From contig JAULSN010000003.1 of NCBI GenBank assembly GCA_033439765.1, forward strand, positions 2,976,001-3,040,000: a stretch of 64,000 nucleotides of DNA. The letters are read 5' to 3'. The notes under the pieces are model-generated. The model saw only the letters and a list, made by a program, of their open reading frames with translations. It did not search any database and had not been told where the DNA came from. Source of the DNA: Lasiosphaeria ovina. Taxonomy: Eukaryota > Ascomycota > Sordariomycetes > Sordariales > Lasiosphaeriaceae. Positions 1-10,218 of this stretch are shown piece after piece. The position numbers and the translations under genes were made by a program. The stretch's first letter is position 1; each line of letters begins with the position of its first letter.

Positions 1-1182
1 TTTCGCGTGTTTGGTGATTTGAGTTTCGTCGGCGGCGCTTGGTTGGCGGGGGACCTTTTGCGTGGGTTTGTCGGAGAGGATGGGATGGAGGAGCTTTCGG
101 AAGGCTTTGTTCTGCGCTGCGCTGCGCTGCGAGCTCGATTGGTGTCGCTGACAAGTTCGGGTCAGGAAAACAGGTCGGTTGCCTCGTGAGTGCTTGCCTG
201 TTCTTCGGGGGGGTTCTTTCCTTGTTGGCCTGTGAGCCTGGCCAGGCCGTCCGACAAAGCCAGCCCAGGTGGCTCAGGTGGAGGTGGAGGGGGTGCTCTG
301 CTCAGAGCTTCGACAGTGCTGTGCGCTAGGAATGACGTAGCGGAACTGGGGCGGCCTGGGCGCAGCGCCAACAGCGAATGGCGTGCGGCCCGGACATTTT
401 CTGGCAGGGCATTGTGGGGTTGTGGGCCCTGCTTGCTCGATCTTGTCCAATCAAAATTGGCTTGTTGGTCAGATCCGTCTCGAAGCCTCTGCGCCTCTGA
501 AGCTCCTTGCGAATTTGACACCTCCCTATTCGTCCAGAGCTCCCCTCCAACAGGCTGAGCCGACACGCCCGAAAGAGCTTTCGTGGACGCCTTGGAGTCG
601 GAGCACGGCGCTCATCGTTCGGTGGGGCCGGAAAGCGGGCGGCGGGCTTGGCTTCAGCGTGCGCAGCGAATCGGTTACACACGGCAGCAGCAACTATTCC
701 AATGCAGCCGCCTTGGCAGCCCACAGCCAAACCTTCCCCTCCTTGAAATGAAACCCATTACACAACACAAACAGCTTCAATTGGATGATGATGGGACATC
801 TGCAACCATGTTTTGGACGCGGCCTCAGTTTACCTTCCCTGCAACGCTCGAATCGGAAGCCTGATGTTCACCCGCATGATGTTGTTCCTCACCTTTACAT
901 TTTCCCCGCAGTGGCCATTTGAAGGCGTCGAATCGGGTGGGCGAATGCCGTCTCTTTGACTGTGAAACATGGAGTGATGACGTCGATTCTGCTTAACAGA
1001 TGTGCGGGCTGCACAAGGTGACGCGTTTCTCCGCCCCTTGGCTCTTACTCAGTGTGTGTATAATATGGGAGCTGGTGGTGCTCCTCCGACCTTATTCTTT
1101 CATCTGTTAATTTCCCTTTCTAAAGACGAAATAGACCAAAAACCGCCATTCCATATTCGGTCGGAACCGAAATTCAGGAACA
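1..1182. other. Non-coding region upstream of the opsin gene
   Basis: I see no convincing gene here. Open frames exist on both strands over positions 1-860, but they overlap each other, have no recognisable domain, and look like chance frames in GC-rich sequence. The stretch just before 1183 is probably promoter and 5' leader of the opsin gene, but I cannot pick a clear TATA element. Confidence 0.5.
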
Positions 1183-2220
1183 ATGATCCATCCAGACCAG
1201 GTCGCGCAGATGCTGGAGACCCTGTCGCCGACGGCAACAAACACGGCAACGCCTGGGCCCATTCCTACCGTCATTCGTACGTTTGACCTTTTGCCTGATT
1301 AGATGATGTTTTCGTCCTTGCTGAAAGTTCTCCAGCAACCCCAACACGATATGAGGTTACCGGTGCCGAAGGCCATCGTGCGCTATGGGTTGTTTTCGCC
1401 CTCATGCTAGCGTCGTCGGGCGTGTTTGCTGCCATGTCATGGAACGTGCCCGTGTCTCGACGGGTATACCACGTCATAACGACCCTGATCACCATAATCG
1501 CGACGCTGTCGTACTTCGCCATGGCGTCGGGCCACGCTTCAACCTTCAGCTGTGACACGGTTTGGGATCAACACAAGCAAGCCCCCGACATGTCCTACGA
1601 GGTGTGCCGCCAGGTCTTCTGGGGCCGCTACGTCGACTGGGCCCTGACCACGCCGCTGCTGATCCTGGATCTGTCCCTGTTGGCCGGCATCGACGGCGCC
1701 CACACCCTCATGGCCATCGTGGCTGACCTCATCATGATCCTCAGCGGGCTGTTCGCCTCGCTCGGAGACTCGGGCACCGCCCAGCGCTGGGGCTGGTACG
1801 CCATTGGCTGCGTCTCGTACCTGTTTGTCATCTGGCACGTCGGCTTGCACGGCTCCCGTATGGTCTCGGCCAAGGGCTCGGCCGTTAAGAAGCTGTTCAG
1901 TTCCCTTGCCATCTTTTCTTTGCTCCTGTGGACCACATATCCAATGTAAGCGCCCTGGTTACCATGCTTCTTGAACTCCCGCCCAGATTGCTGACATACA
2001 CTGTGATAGTGTGTGGGGGATCGCAGACGGCGCGCACAAGACAAGCGTCGACACTGAGATCATAATCTACTCCGTGCTTGACGTCTTGGCCAAGCCCATT
2101 TTTGGTCTCTGGTTGCTGGTCAGTCACCGCGCCCTTGCTGACACCAACATTGACATTGGCGGCTACTGGTCGCATGGCCTGGCCTCGCAGGGCCGGATCC
2201 GCATTGGGGACGGCGAATAA
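1183..2220 (+). CDS. Microbial (type I) rhodopsin, predicted light-driven proton pump, 3 exons
   Basis: Seven-transmembrane retinal protein of the fungal opsin family (CarO/Leptosphaeria rhodopsin type), expected in a cell membrane. Exons are 1183-1276, 1336-1945 and 2010-2220 (304 residues); the introns begin GTACGT and GTAAGC, end CAG and TAG, and restore one open frame. Helix C reads RYVDWALTTPLLILD: D132 matches the bacteriorhodopsin proton acceptor D85, and D143, eleven residues on, matches the donor D96. In helix G, D259 and K263 (DVLAK) match the counter-ion D212 and the retinal Schiff-base lysine K216; E251 matches E204 of the release group. Having both helix C carboxylates argues for a pump and against a NOP-1-like photosensor; the transport activity is inferred from these residues. 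No carotenoid genes (carRA, carB, carX) lie beside it, unlike the car cluster of Fusarium. Confidence 0.93.
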
Positions 2221-3186
2221 ATCACAGGACTCGCACTCTGCATGTCGTGGGCAGAGCCAGATATTACGTATGTACTTGGTTATGACTACCTAAGGTACTT
2301 GGCTTTGCTTTTGGTCTTTGACAACGGTCGTTTAAAATTTACGGGCAATGGAAAATGGAAGGGTATGATATACATCCAGGTGTTCGAATACAGGAGTTTG
2401 AATCAGGCTTGAGTCTCCTCCCCACTTAGCTCAACATACGTGCTTGGCTTATGCATGTGCAGGTTGCTTATAAGGTTCCAGTCAGGTGAAAAAGTTTCAT
2501 GACCCGGTTTAACGAGACTCCCGAGCAGTGCTGAGCATTTATAACAAAGAAATCAAATCTAGCCTCCAAATAAATATAGTTTTCACTAATAGACTCGAAT
2601 TAGGTATGGTTACTTGTTGAACAATATCTTTCAGCCTTCGGTTGACTCTTTCTATATGATGATCGTCGTCCGGGTACTAATTATATAATACTCCCCCGTT
2701 GCAGTTGCAAGGAACACCATAATCCCTGCTCTCCGGATTCTATTCGCTCCCGAGCAAGTTTCTGCTTACTGTGTGAATCGTCTCCACGAGGTTCACGAGG
2801 GGCACCTACACCAATGACAACGCACCTGGGGTTCGTTGGTTACAGGGATGCAATTCCCAAACATATGGATTACGTTGCAATGGCCGGCCCAACAGCATCC
2901 TCTTGCTGCAGGCTCAGCGCCGTCGAATATTAGGTGGGACCTCCAAGACTCGAGGTGAATTTGAACCAATAATCGTTCATAAAAGACTGCCAAAAAGCCA
3001 GCATGATTGGTGGTAATGATTCCTCGAGAACAGCTTGGTGGCTTTAAAGGGATTCGCCGTTGCCGAGCTGTCGGCGGAAAAAATGCTGCTGACCACTCTG
3101 GCACTCATTACCCGACCGGGTTCCGAAGGATTTGAAGATCGCCGACTCTCGGACACAGCCCAGTCAGCCTGGCTTATTCAATCGTG
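2221..3186. other. Intergenic region between opsin and NTF2-like gene
   Basis: No gene is recognisable. The part from about 2330 to 2700 is AT-richer than its surroundings and has no long frame. It probably holds the opsin 3' end and the promoter of the next gene. Confidence 0.5.
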
Positions 3187-3193
3187 TATAAAG
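3187..3193 (+). promoter_or_regulatory. TATA box of the NTF2-like gene
   Basis: TATAAAG lies about 110 bp before the ATG at 3299 and is followed by a C/A-rich leader typical of strongly expressed fungal genes. Assigned from motif and distance only. Confidence 0.5.
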
Positions 3194-3298
3194 CCACTCT
3201 CGAAGTCAGCATTCTCAACAAGACACCTCAATCATCATCGCCCACCGCTCACAGCATTTTAACACGAATCAACCGCAACAACTTGACACCAGACCAAC

Positions 3299-3799
3299 AT
3301 GTCTCCCCCCCAGCACGCCGAGCTCAGGGAAGCAATCAAGAAGACAGTGGACACGTTCGTCCGCGGATACCAGGTCGCCAGCGAGCACAAGGACACCAAG
3401 TACCTGTCGACGGTGCTGACGCCCGACTGCACGCGCTACTTCAGCCCGGCGTCGTTCCTCGTCCTGTACGGCGCGCCGCCGGGCATCGGGCTCGACAACG
3501 CGACGTACGAGGCGTCGTTCGCGGCCGAGCTGCCGTACGGGTGGTGCGTGGGCACCGACATCGCCAACGTCACCATCGACACGGACGCGCGCACCGCCGC
3601 GGCCACGTCCACGTACACGATGCAGTTCGCCGACGGCACCGCGCTCGGCGACTTCGAGTTCGCCTGGTTCCTCACCTTCACGGCCGACGGCGGCAGTGTC
3701 TCCAAGATCGTCGAGTGGGTCGACAATACTACCACCGGCAAGTTCCACGCCAAGGTCAAGGAGCTGCAGGCCAAGGCGGAGGAGGCTGCGGAGAAATAG
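3299..3799 (+). CDS. NTF2-like/SnoaL-like small protein
   Basis: Intronless gene for 166 residues. The pattern of an N-terminal helix, then aromatic and Asp-rich strands (about residues 40-140: LTPDCTRYFSP, then ADGTALGDFEFAWFLTF) and a Lys/Glu-rich C-terminal helix fits the cone-shaped NTF2-like (SnoaL) fold. Many fungal members are about 150-170 residues and of unknown substrate; some act on secondary metabolites, others only bind ligands. It has no signal peptide and is probably cytosolic. Codons are strongly C/G-ending and a TATA box sits 110 bp upstream, suggesting good expression. It follows the opsin in the same direction, about 1.1 kb away, but a functional link is not shown. The fold is inferred from pattern, not from an alignment. 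Confidence 0.8.
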   Translation: MSPPQHAELREAIKKTVDTFVRGYQVASEHKDTKYLSTVLTPDCTRYFSPASFLVLYGAPPGIGLDNATYEASFAAELPYGWCVGTDIANVTIDTDARTAAATSTYTMQFADGTALGDFEFAWFLTFTADGGSVSKIVEWVDNTTTGKFHAKVKELQAKAEEAAEK

Positions 3800-4591
3800 C
3801 TGGTTCGCGCAGATGCGACGGACAAGCTGTGGAATGCCGGCTGGTTGCTACCGAACTGGACCAGGATGGGTTTGAGAGGAGGGCATCGCCGTCGTGCGCG
3901 AGGCCTTGTTTAACAGAGAGCCTGTTTGGACCGTAGACCAGATACAAGGTACTTCTGGTATTCCCATTAAGGCCTAGACCAAAAGAGACTCGAACAGAGA
4001 AACCTGGGTGACTCGTATGAAATGCTCGCCGTGCCCTGTAACATCTTTACCAGCCTTTGCCTTGCCAGGAGAGGGCAAGGACTGGGTGCTACAGGACTTT
4101 GACCGCGGCGACCTGACGGGCTGTGCCGTTGCGTCATCGAGTCAATTAGTATAATTTGAGTACAAGCTGGGGTATTTTGTGAAACCCTGCAGTCCCCCAG
4201 TGGGCGCTCAACTATGTGGGAATATATGTGATCAAGATTTGTTGATGGACGATACTCGTGTAGGAATAAAGCTAATTATTACATATAATGGCACTGCATC
4301 GACCCTAGCGGAACCAGATGAATGCGGTGATGCAGCCACCTGCAATGAGATGGGTCCCAGAGGTTGCTCAAGCGACTTGTGTAATCGCTCCGCGTTGCTC
4401 CGATTGTCTTCACATGAACGGACACCGTCGATGTTGTCGTATAGAGCGGGCGGGCACAACCCAAGATCTACCAAATGGTCTGGGTCAGACACCGTCTCCC
4501 GGGAATCATCATCAACGCACTCACAGGTGTATATATTATGAGAAGCCAGCAGCGACGGTGGAGGCGCCCGCCGGGGAAGGGGGTTGCAGGC
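3800..4591. other. Intergenic region
   Basis: No gene is recognisable. Short frames on both strands have no coding character. The sequence becomes AT-rich after about 4140. Confidence 0.45.
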
Positions 4592-4843
4592 TCAGTGTCG
4601 ACGCCACACCGAATAAGGCACTGTCGGAAGCTCGTCATATTCGGCCCCAGTAGCCTGGAATCGATGCTCAATTGGCCTCAAAGCCACTGTCCAGACAGGG
4701 GATCTTGAGCGGATGTGCGACCGGGAGAGGGCGAAGCTAAGGTATGTCACCCAGAGGGACAGCAGGGCGATAAATAGAGCAGGAACCCCCAGCGCGATGG
4801 CCACAATGACCTCTGGGGAAATGGACGGGCTCGACTGTTGCAT
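4592..4843 (-). CDS. Possible small single-pass membrane protein
   Basis: An 83-residue frame that starts at the ATG at 4843. After a short polar N-terminus (MQQSSPSISPEV) comes one hydrophobic segment of about 22 residues (residues 12-34: IVAIALGVPALFIALLSLW), then a basic stretch (SRSHIRSRS) and a polar tail. This layout resembles small fungal single-span proteins with a conserved P-E-V-hydrophobic start, but I cannot name a family. The basic side after the span suggests a cytosolic C-terminus. It has no close neighbour that suggests a role. It may be only one exon of a longer gene, or a chance frame. Confidence 0.4.
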   Translation of the reverse strand: MQQSSPSISPEVIVAIALGVPALFIALLSLWVTYLSFALSRSHIRSRSPVWTVALRPIEHRFQATGAEYDELPTVPYSVWRRH

Positions 4844-5198
4844 TCTCTGGACCGGGCCGTACAAGGCTCGGGTGGCTCTGCGATGGGCGGGAAGTGCAAT
4901 GGAGAACAAATGGGTAGAGCGAGTCGGTGCTAGTCATCTTTCTTCGACACACTGCACATCTCCCGAACTGCTCGAACTTTATGCAACCACGCAGTGCGAC
5001 TACTGCGATAGCTTCTGCGCTGGTCTACAATTTGAGAATCCGGGGCGGCGCCTTGCAGCAGGCGGTGGACAGGTTTGTTCGTGTATCGATCCATGGATGT
5101 TGTTCGGGCGTGGTGCACACTGCGACGACTGCGACCATCCCGTGCTTTGCGTTGGGAAAAGTGACGAGTCGACGACTGCGACGACTGCGACAACGCCG

Positions 5199-5283
5199 CA
5201 CTAATTAAGCGTAGTTAAGGTCAAACCACTAATTAAGCGCGGTTAAGGTAAAACCACTAATTAAGCGCGGTTAAGGGTCAAAA
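5199..5283. repeat. Tandem repeat, 28-bp unit, 3 copies
   Basis: Three adjacent units begin at 5199, 5227 and 5255, each opening CACTAATTAAGCG. Units two and three differ by one inserted base and one substitution; unit one carries GTAG in place of GCGG. The start of a fourth copy (CACTA) follows. Confidence 0.85.
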
Positions 5284-5344
5284 CACTACTACACAGCGTA
5301 GGGTCGGTCGATACCAAAAATGGGGTCGGCAGATAAATTTTCTG

Positions 5345-5388
5345 CTAAGGTACCTACCTTACTTAGGTACCCAAGGTAGGTACCTTAG
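5345..5388. repeat. Perfect 16-bp inverted repeat built on GGTACC
   Basis: CTAAGGTACCTACCTT (5345-5360) and its exact reverse complement AAGGTAGGTACCTTAG (5373-5388) flank a 12-bp spacer. Related GGTAGGTACCTACC palindromes occur near 20500 and a run of TACC units near 12715-12730, so this is a recurrent intergenic motif. Confidence 0.85.
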
Positions 5389-5755
5389 GAAGGGGGAGTG
5401 ACGTGGGGGCAGGCTTGCATGTATGTATGTACCTTTATGCAGAGTGAGCATAGGAGACATGAAGAGATTGCATTCACCGCTGAATTTGTGTGGTGGGTGG
5501 CGTCAGCTCTCAGCAAGTGCCCCGGCCACAAGGCGACTCCCCGCTGGTTGACAGTGCGACAATGCGCGATTGGTATTTGGTGGCCTTGGCTGCTGCTGGG
5601 AACCAATTCTCATGTACTGTACATACAGACATATCAGGCGCCCACATGCGTCAGCTTGAAGGTGCTGCGGCACCCCGGCAGCTCTTCGATCATTGCATTC
5701 AGCATTTCAACATCGTTTGAAACGAGGCAAAATACCAAAAGCTCTAGAACCTCCT

Positions 5756-7805
5756 ATGCAAGCCATTCCGATGGACCTTACTCCGCAAGAGCGTCCGCAA
5801 AAACGACGACGCTTGAATTACCTAAAATGTGTCCATTGTCGAAAGGACAAGAAGAGGGTTTGTTCTTGCAAAACTACACCTGCTCCATATTCGTGCACAT
5901 CGTGAAACTGATCACAGAGGTGGATAGTGCTCCCCCTCTGACCGCACATGGCCCGGCCAGAAGTGCGACCGCTGCGCTGATATGGAACTGGAGTGTTCTG
6001 CCAGTCAGCGCGCGGCGGACTCGCAGCCAATCTCCAGAGACGATGGGTCAAGCGCCGGACATGCGCAGATAGAGCCCATGGTTATTGAGGATACGGACGG
6101 CTCAGATAGCATCCAAGATGACTGGGGAACCGTTGAGATTCTGTACGCTCCCACACCCTCTGCTTCCCCTTTACGCAGCCGTCTTTCCGCAGTCAGTGAC
6201 TGACCGAAGTGAAAGCTCACTCAAGGCCTCATGGATCCACAGAGTCAGGTACTCACTGTCTCACCTCCTTCAGTTCGAAAAGAGGCTGGATCTTTGCCGC
6301 CTCCAGGATCCAAACCAGCGTTCGGTATCTTCTTCGTATCTTCTCCTCTTGCATCAGAGGTCCGAGCCCGAACTTTTCTCTATCAGGGAAGCGGCTCACA
6401 TTCTACTCGGATCGTCTTCGCCTGGCGTTCCATGGGCAGGGATGAATATTCTGGCCCGACTCAAGACCAGCCCTTGGCCTATGGAATTCCCCATCGTCGA
6501 GGCGATCGGCGTGGAAGCGGCAACCGGCTTCCTTCCCAAGAATTGGAAGCGAGAAAGCCAGATCGGAGGCTGCGAGCTTGAAATGGCCGTGATCGAAGGC
6601 CAGCTCGTCCATCTCTTTGGCTCTCCTCCCGAGATACCGTTCCATATTGTCCCCCAATACCTCAAATGTTTCCTGGAATATGCGGCGCAACTGAGCAAGA
6701 TCTACGGCAAAAGAAATCCCACCCTTGCACCTTCGTCTTCGAAACTGCCACTGATTGGCGGCGCCACACTGGCCCGATCTGCTCTTCTGTCATTGGATTC
6801 ACCAAGTTCAGACATCTTCGGCCGAAATCGACTGCATGTTGCCCTCTACTATGAGGCCTTTGATGAGTACCCGAAAAGCTGTATCTCGCTCGAGATGGCG
6901 CGGCACAAAGACCGTCTTGGTCTCACACCGCTCCATATTGCCGCCATCCAGGGCCACTTGCAGTGTGTCAAGCTCTTGCTCGAGCTCGACATCGAACATA
7001 ACGCGCGCGACGACTGTTTACTCACCCCGCTCCACTATGCTGCCGGCTTTGGTCATTCGGGAGTCGTTTCCCTGCTCCTGGAGAGATATCGTTTTCGGAA
7101 TGACGAGGGGGGCATATATGCCACGGATCAGAATAGGAAGACGGCCTTGGACTTGGCCACCTCGGGAAAGCATGACGAAGTCGTCGAGATGCTCCGAAAG
7201 CCGGCCTCCGATGTTACCTCGGGCACCAGGACGGGATGGAGCAGCCATTTGGAAGTTCCTCAAGGCTTTACACCAGGCATGAAAGCACCACCAATTGGCG
7301 TTCCCGTGCCTTCGTAAGTGCATCTACCCTTTGTCGGGGGGCTCTGGAGCAGGGCGGGCGGCCGATCTAACTCTATCACAGCAACAGGTTCCCTCTTCCT
7401 CCATTATCGCTGTCTTTTCAGACCTTTGATGATCCTGAGACACTGTAAGTCGTTACAGCCCCATGCCTCATACCCCCCTAGAGCAGTGTTACTAATCATG
7501 ACGAAAGGGCCAATGGTCTGAATCAACAATATCGCTGCGATCTCTCCGGATGCGCACACGAGGGAACATTCTATTCTTCATCCGATCTCCAGCGGCATGA
7601 GCTCGAATCTCATGTCTCCGAGGGAGTCTGGTATCTCAAGTGCAATGTTGATGGCTGCCCTATGAAGAACAGGCTGTGGTCGGATCGAGACAGATTCCTA
7701 CAACACTTGAGCAGAGCCCACAACTGGACATCAAGCTTTCTCGAGCCGGAGGATCTCAGCCAATACCTTGTCAGGTGGCACAGAGTTCCACTTCCCCCAG
7801 AGTGA
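5756..7805 (+). CDS. Zn2Cys6 cluster - ankyrin - C2H2 zinc-finger protein, 5 exons
   Basis: Predicted nuclear regulator of about 595 residues. Exons: 5756-5857, 5928-6131, 6193-7313, 7382-7444, 7508-7805. Joining exons 1 and 2 completes a fungal Zn(II)2Cys6 motif, C25-x2-C28-x6-C35-x11-C47-x2-C50-x6-C57, preceded by a basic run (QKRRRL). Ankyrin repeats follow at about residues 325-440 (TPLHIAAIQGH, TPLHYAAGFGH, KTALDLATSGKH). The last exon encodes two C2H2-type fingers (C-x4-C-x12-H-x4-H and C-x4-C-x13-H-x4-H). Intron 4 has a perfect TACTAATC branch site. Intron 2 is uncertain: 6132-6192 (GTTGAG donor) and 6143-6215 (GTACGC donor, CTGAC branch) both keep the frame. The start may instead be the ATG at 5771. 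The target genes are unknown. Confidence 0.82.
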
Positions 7806-8437
7806 CAACCAGGATTCAAGGCCCAACGAGCAAAGCGTAGGAAGAAAATGATATCGCGTTTTCCTTGCCGTTACAAAGTATATCTTTCTTCTCACATCTC
7901 TAAGACGTGTTCTCAATAATTCACAGACTACAAGAAGCCACAGTATTGCGTACCTTTCTGCTCACAGGGAGGACAATCTATATGGTAATATAGACGCGCC
8001 ATGTCCCTCGCCCACCTAAGCCGCCTCTCTCTACGAGCCAGATTAAGGTCTTACACATTTCTCACTCATTGCTGTCTCTTCTTGTTGCCACCATCGGCTT
8101 ACGAGAGAACCTGGGGCCAGAAGACAGTGTTAGGAGTATGTGGGACATGCAGGCACCGAAGTGAGGTCGGGGAGCTGTATGAGTAGGAATATTAACACCC
8201 AGAGTGACACGCGGAGGGAATGCAACCCGGCTCGCTTAGCTATGCGGAATCTACCTACAAAATGCCCGCGAATCCCTGTTTTACTAGCTGGTGTTAACTG
8301 TCAGAGCTAGGTTTAATTCCGACCCTCGGCAAGTTCGGCGGGATTAGATCAACACCGACTCCGCCTATCATTTATTCTATGTCCCTTGACAGCAGCCAAA
8401 TCGTGGACGTAAAACATGGCGGCGAAGCATACCAAGC
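7806..8437. other. Intergenic region
   Basis: No gene is recognisable; only short chance frames. It separates the zinc-cluster/ankyrin gene from the dehydrogenase pseudogene. Confidence 0.5.
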
Positions 8438-9148
8438 ATGACGTTCTCTTCGACTTGGACGCAGTTTCCACCTTGCGGGCCCCTGACCGAGGCCAACCTA
8501 CCGAACCAGGCCGGCAAGGTGGTCATCGTAACGGGCGGATCATCGGGGCTCGGCTTTGAGCTCTCGCGCATCCTCTACGGCGCCGGCGCCAAGTTGTACA
8601 TCCTCACACGGTCCAAGGAGCACGCCAATGATGCCGTTTCCCGCATCACAGCATTGTACAGCAAACGTGACGGACAACAAGACGGCATGCGACAGATAGG
8701 CAGCCTAGAGTACATTTACATGGACTTGGCCGATCTCGCCACTGTTAAGGCCGCGACGTAGGAGTTCCTGCGGCGCGAGGCCACTAGCGCAGCAAACGGC
8801 GGCCGGCTCGACGTGCTGTTCTACAACGCCGGCACGGACGCGGTCAAGAAGGCAACCCTTACGGCGCGGGGCCACGAGTTCCTCTTTGGCGTCAACGGGC
8901 TCGGTGGCTTCCTGCTGGCGCGGCTGCTGCAGCCGGTGCTGGCGCAGACGGCCGCGCGGCCCGGCACGGCCGCCGACACGCTCGCCAACGCCGTTGCGGG
9001 CCGCTACGCCATACCCGACGGCCGCTGGCACCCCGGCGGCATGCGCGACGACCTGCTGGGCGCGCTGCGCTCTGCCGACGAGGGCGGGTCGGGCCGCGCC
9101 GCTGAGTACTATGACCGGTGCGAGGAGCGGGTGCGTGAGTTTTTGTGA
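8438..9148 (+). pseudogene. Short-chain dehydrogenase/reductase pseudogene
   Basis: One reading frame encodes both ends of a fungal SDR (the long family near retinol dehydrogenase/WWOX-like enzymes, normally about 330-350 residues). The N-terminal part has the NAD(P)-binding TGGSSGLG motif and a beta-3/4 region ending YMDLADLATVKAAT. A TAG follows at 8759-8761, after which the same frame continues EFLRREA, then LDVLFYNAG (the NAG motif), up to LLARLLQPVLAQTAA. The segment that should hold the catalytic Ser and Tyr-x3-Lys is absent, and the frame jumps straight to the usual C-terminus (GRYAIPDGRWHP). Total is about 237 codons, roughly 100 short. The TAG stands where CAG (Gln) is expected. Both lesions make an active enzyme very unlikely. 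Confidence 0.85.
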
Positions 9149-9479
9149 TCACGCGGTGGAATTAAATGCTCAGGGGTCCCTGTCAGGCTTTAGCCAATAT
9201 ACCCTTATTTATATATACCCCAACCGACCCGGCTTTCCATGTCATAGCAGGTGATTAAGTTGTACTCGAGTATGCTGTAGCAATGCTAGGCAGGCATATA
9301 AGCTTCTAGAATTTCTCAAACCCAACTATATGAGTAGACCGCCAACCAGCGGCAAAGATTCATCCTCGATCTGGAACAAATCCTCGGAACTTCAAATAAC
9401 GCAAGATGCAGACCTAATTAAAAGCTCAGTATCAAAAAAGGAAAACCATCCAACCAAAGCCCTCACTTGCTCCCTTTGT
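9149..9479. other. Intergenic region
   Basis: Nothing recognisable beyond a likely 3' flank of the dehydrogenase relic. Confidence 0.5.
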
Positions 9480-9891
9480 TCAATATAGGTTGTATTTCTG
9501 AAGCTCCTTCTGCTCGTCGGTAGCCGTCTTCATGAACTTCCGATAATCCTCTTCAAAATCCGCCTGGAGTTTTGCAATCTCCTTCCTTTCCTTCTGCTTT
9601 TCAATCAGTTTTTTCTTGAGAGCCTGTTCATTCGACGAGTCGATGGCCCCTTGAAGATCAACCACTTCAAATCGCAACGTGCCGATGCCGATCGAGAGGT
9701 TGACAATAGACAGGATAGTCGAGTAGGTTTGCTGGTATGAGGTCGTTGCATGGTGGACCCCTTTCGATTGGGGATTTCCAGCATCGACGTACGGGCTCCT
9801 TTCCGAACTTATATGGCTTGCCGTTCTTGGTTGGGACCTCGTGGATTTGGACCGCGTGGACAATTTTATTACAATCGTCTACTTGCAGCAC
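9480..9891 (-). CDS. Possible small coiled-coil gene, incomplete model
   Basis: The minus-strand frame ending at 9480 encodes a charged, Lys/Glu-rich helix (about 60 residues: NEQALKKKLIEKQKERKEI, then KLQADFEEDYRKFMK) that looks like a coiled coil, preceded by a hydrophobic stretch (YSTILSIVNLSIGIGTLRF). A second frame just upstream (about 9800-9890) reads IVHAVQIHEVPTKNGKPYKF and could be an earlier exon joined across a GTACGT...CAG intron of about 61 bp. I find no ATG that clearly starts the gene, so the 5' end is unresolved. No family is recognised; it may be a gene fragment. Confidence 0.35.
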
Positions 9892-10218
9892 GTCTCGGAG
9901 TCACGAACCTGACCATGACGAAACAGCTAACTCGCCAGAATTGATCATTCTGCCTGGCTGTAAGTGGCCCCCGCGAGACTGGCATGTGCCCGATGGACAG
10001 GAAAGGGAGGGTTGTTGATACGAGAGATGGCGAGGGAAGCATTTGCTGATTAGTGCCATGCAAAAGGGGAAAAGGAGGAGATCGATAAGCGGTTGAAGTG
10101 AAGAATCCGAACGAATAGTTCCAGCTAACTAAGGCTATGAAGAGATACCCTCTCCTGATATGCAAACGAGACGTACCTCCCCCTGAATCACCACACGGCC
10201 TTCTTCCTTCATAACTGC
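9892..10218. other. Intergenic region
   Basis: No gene is recognisable. It may contain an unresolved 5' exon of the small coiled-coil gene to its left. Confidence 0.4.

Larger units (their letters stand above)
4844..5755. other. Intergenic region with short repeats
   Basis: It holds several copies of GACGACTGCGAC (about 5122-5192), a three-copy 28-bp tandem repeat (5199-5283) and a 16-bp inverted repeat (5345-5388), listed separately. No gene is recognisable. The last 200 bp should contain the promoter of the zinc-cluster/ankyrin gene. Confidence 0.5.
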
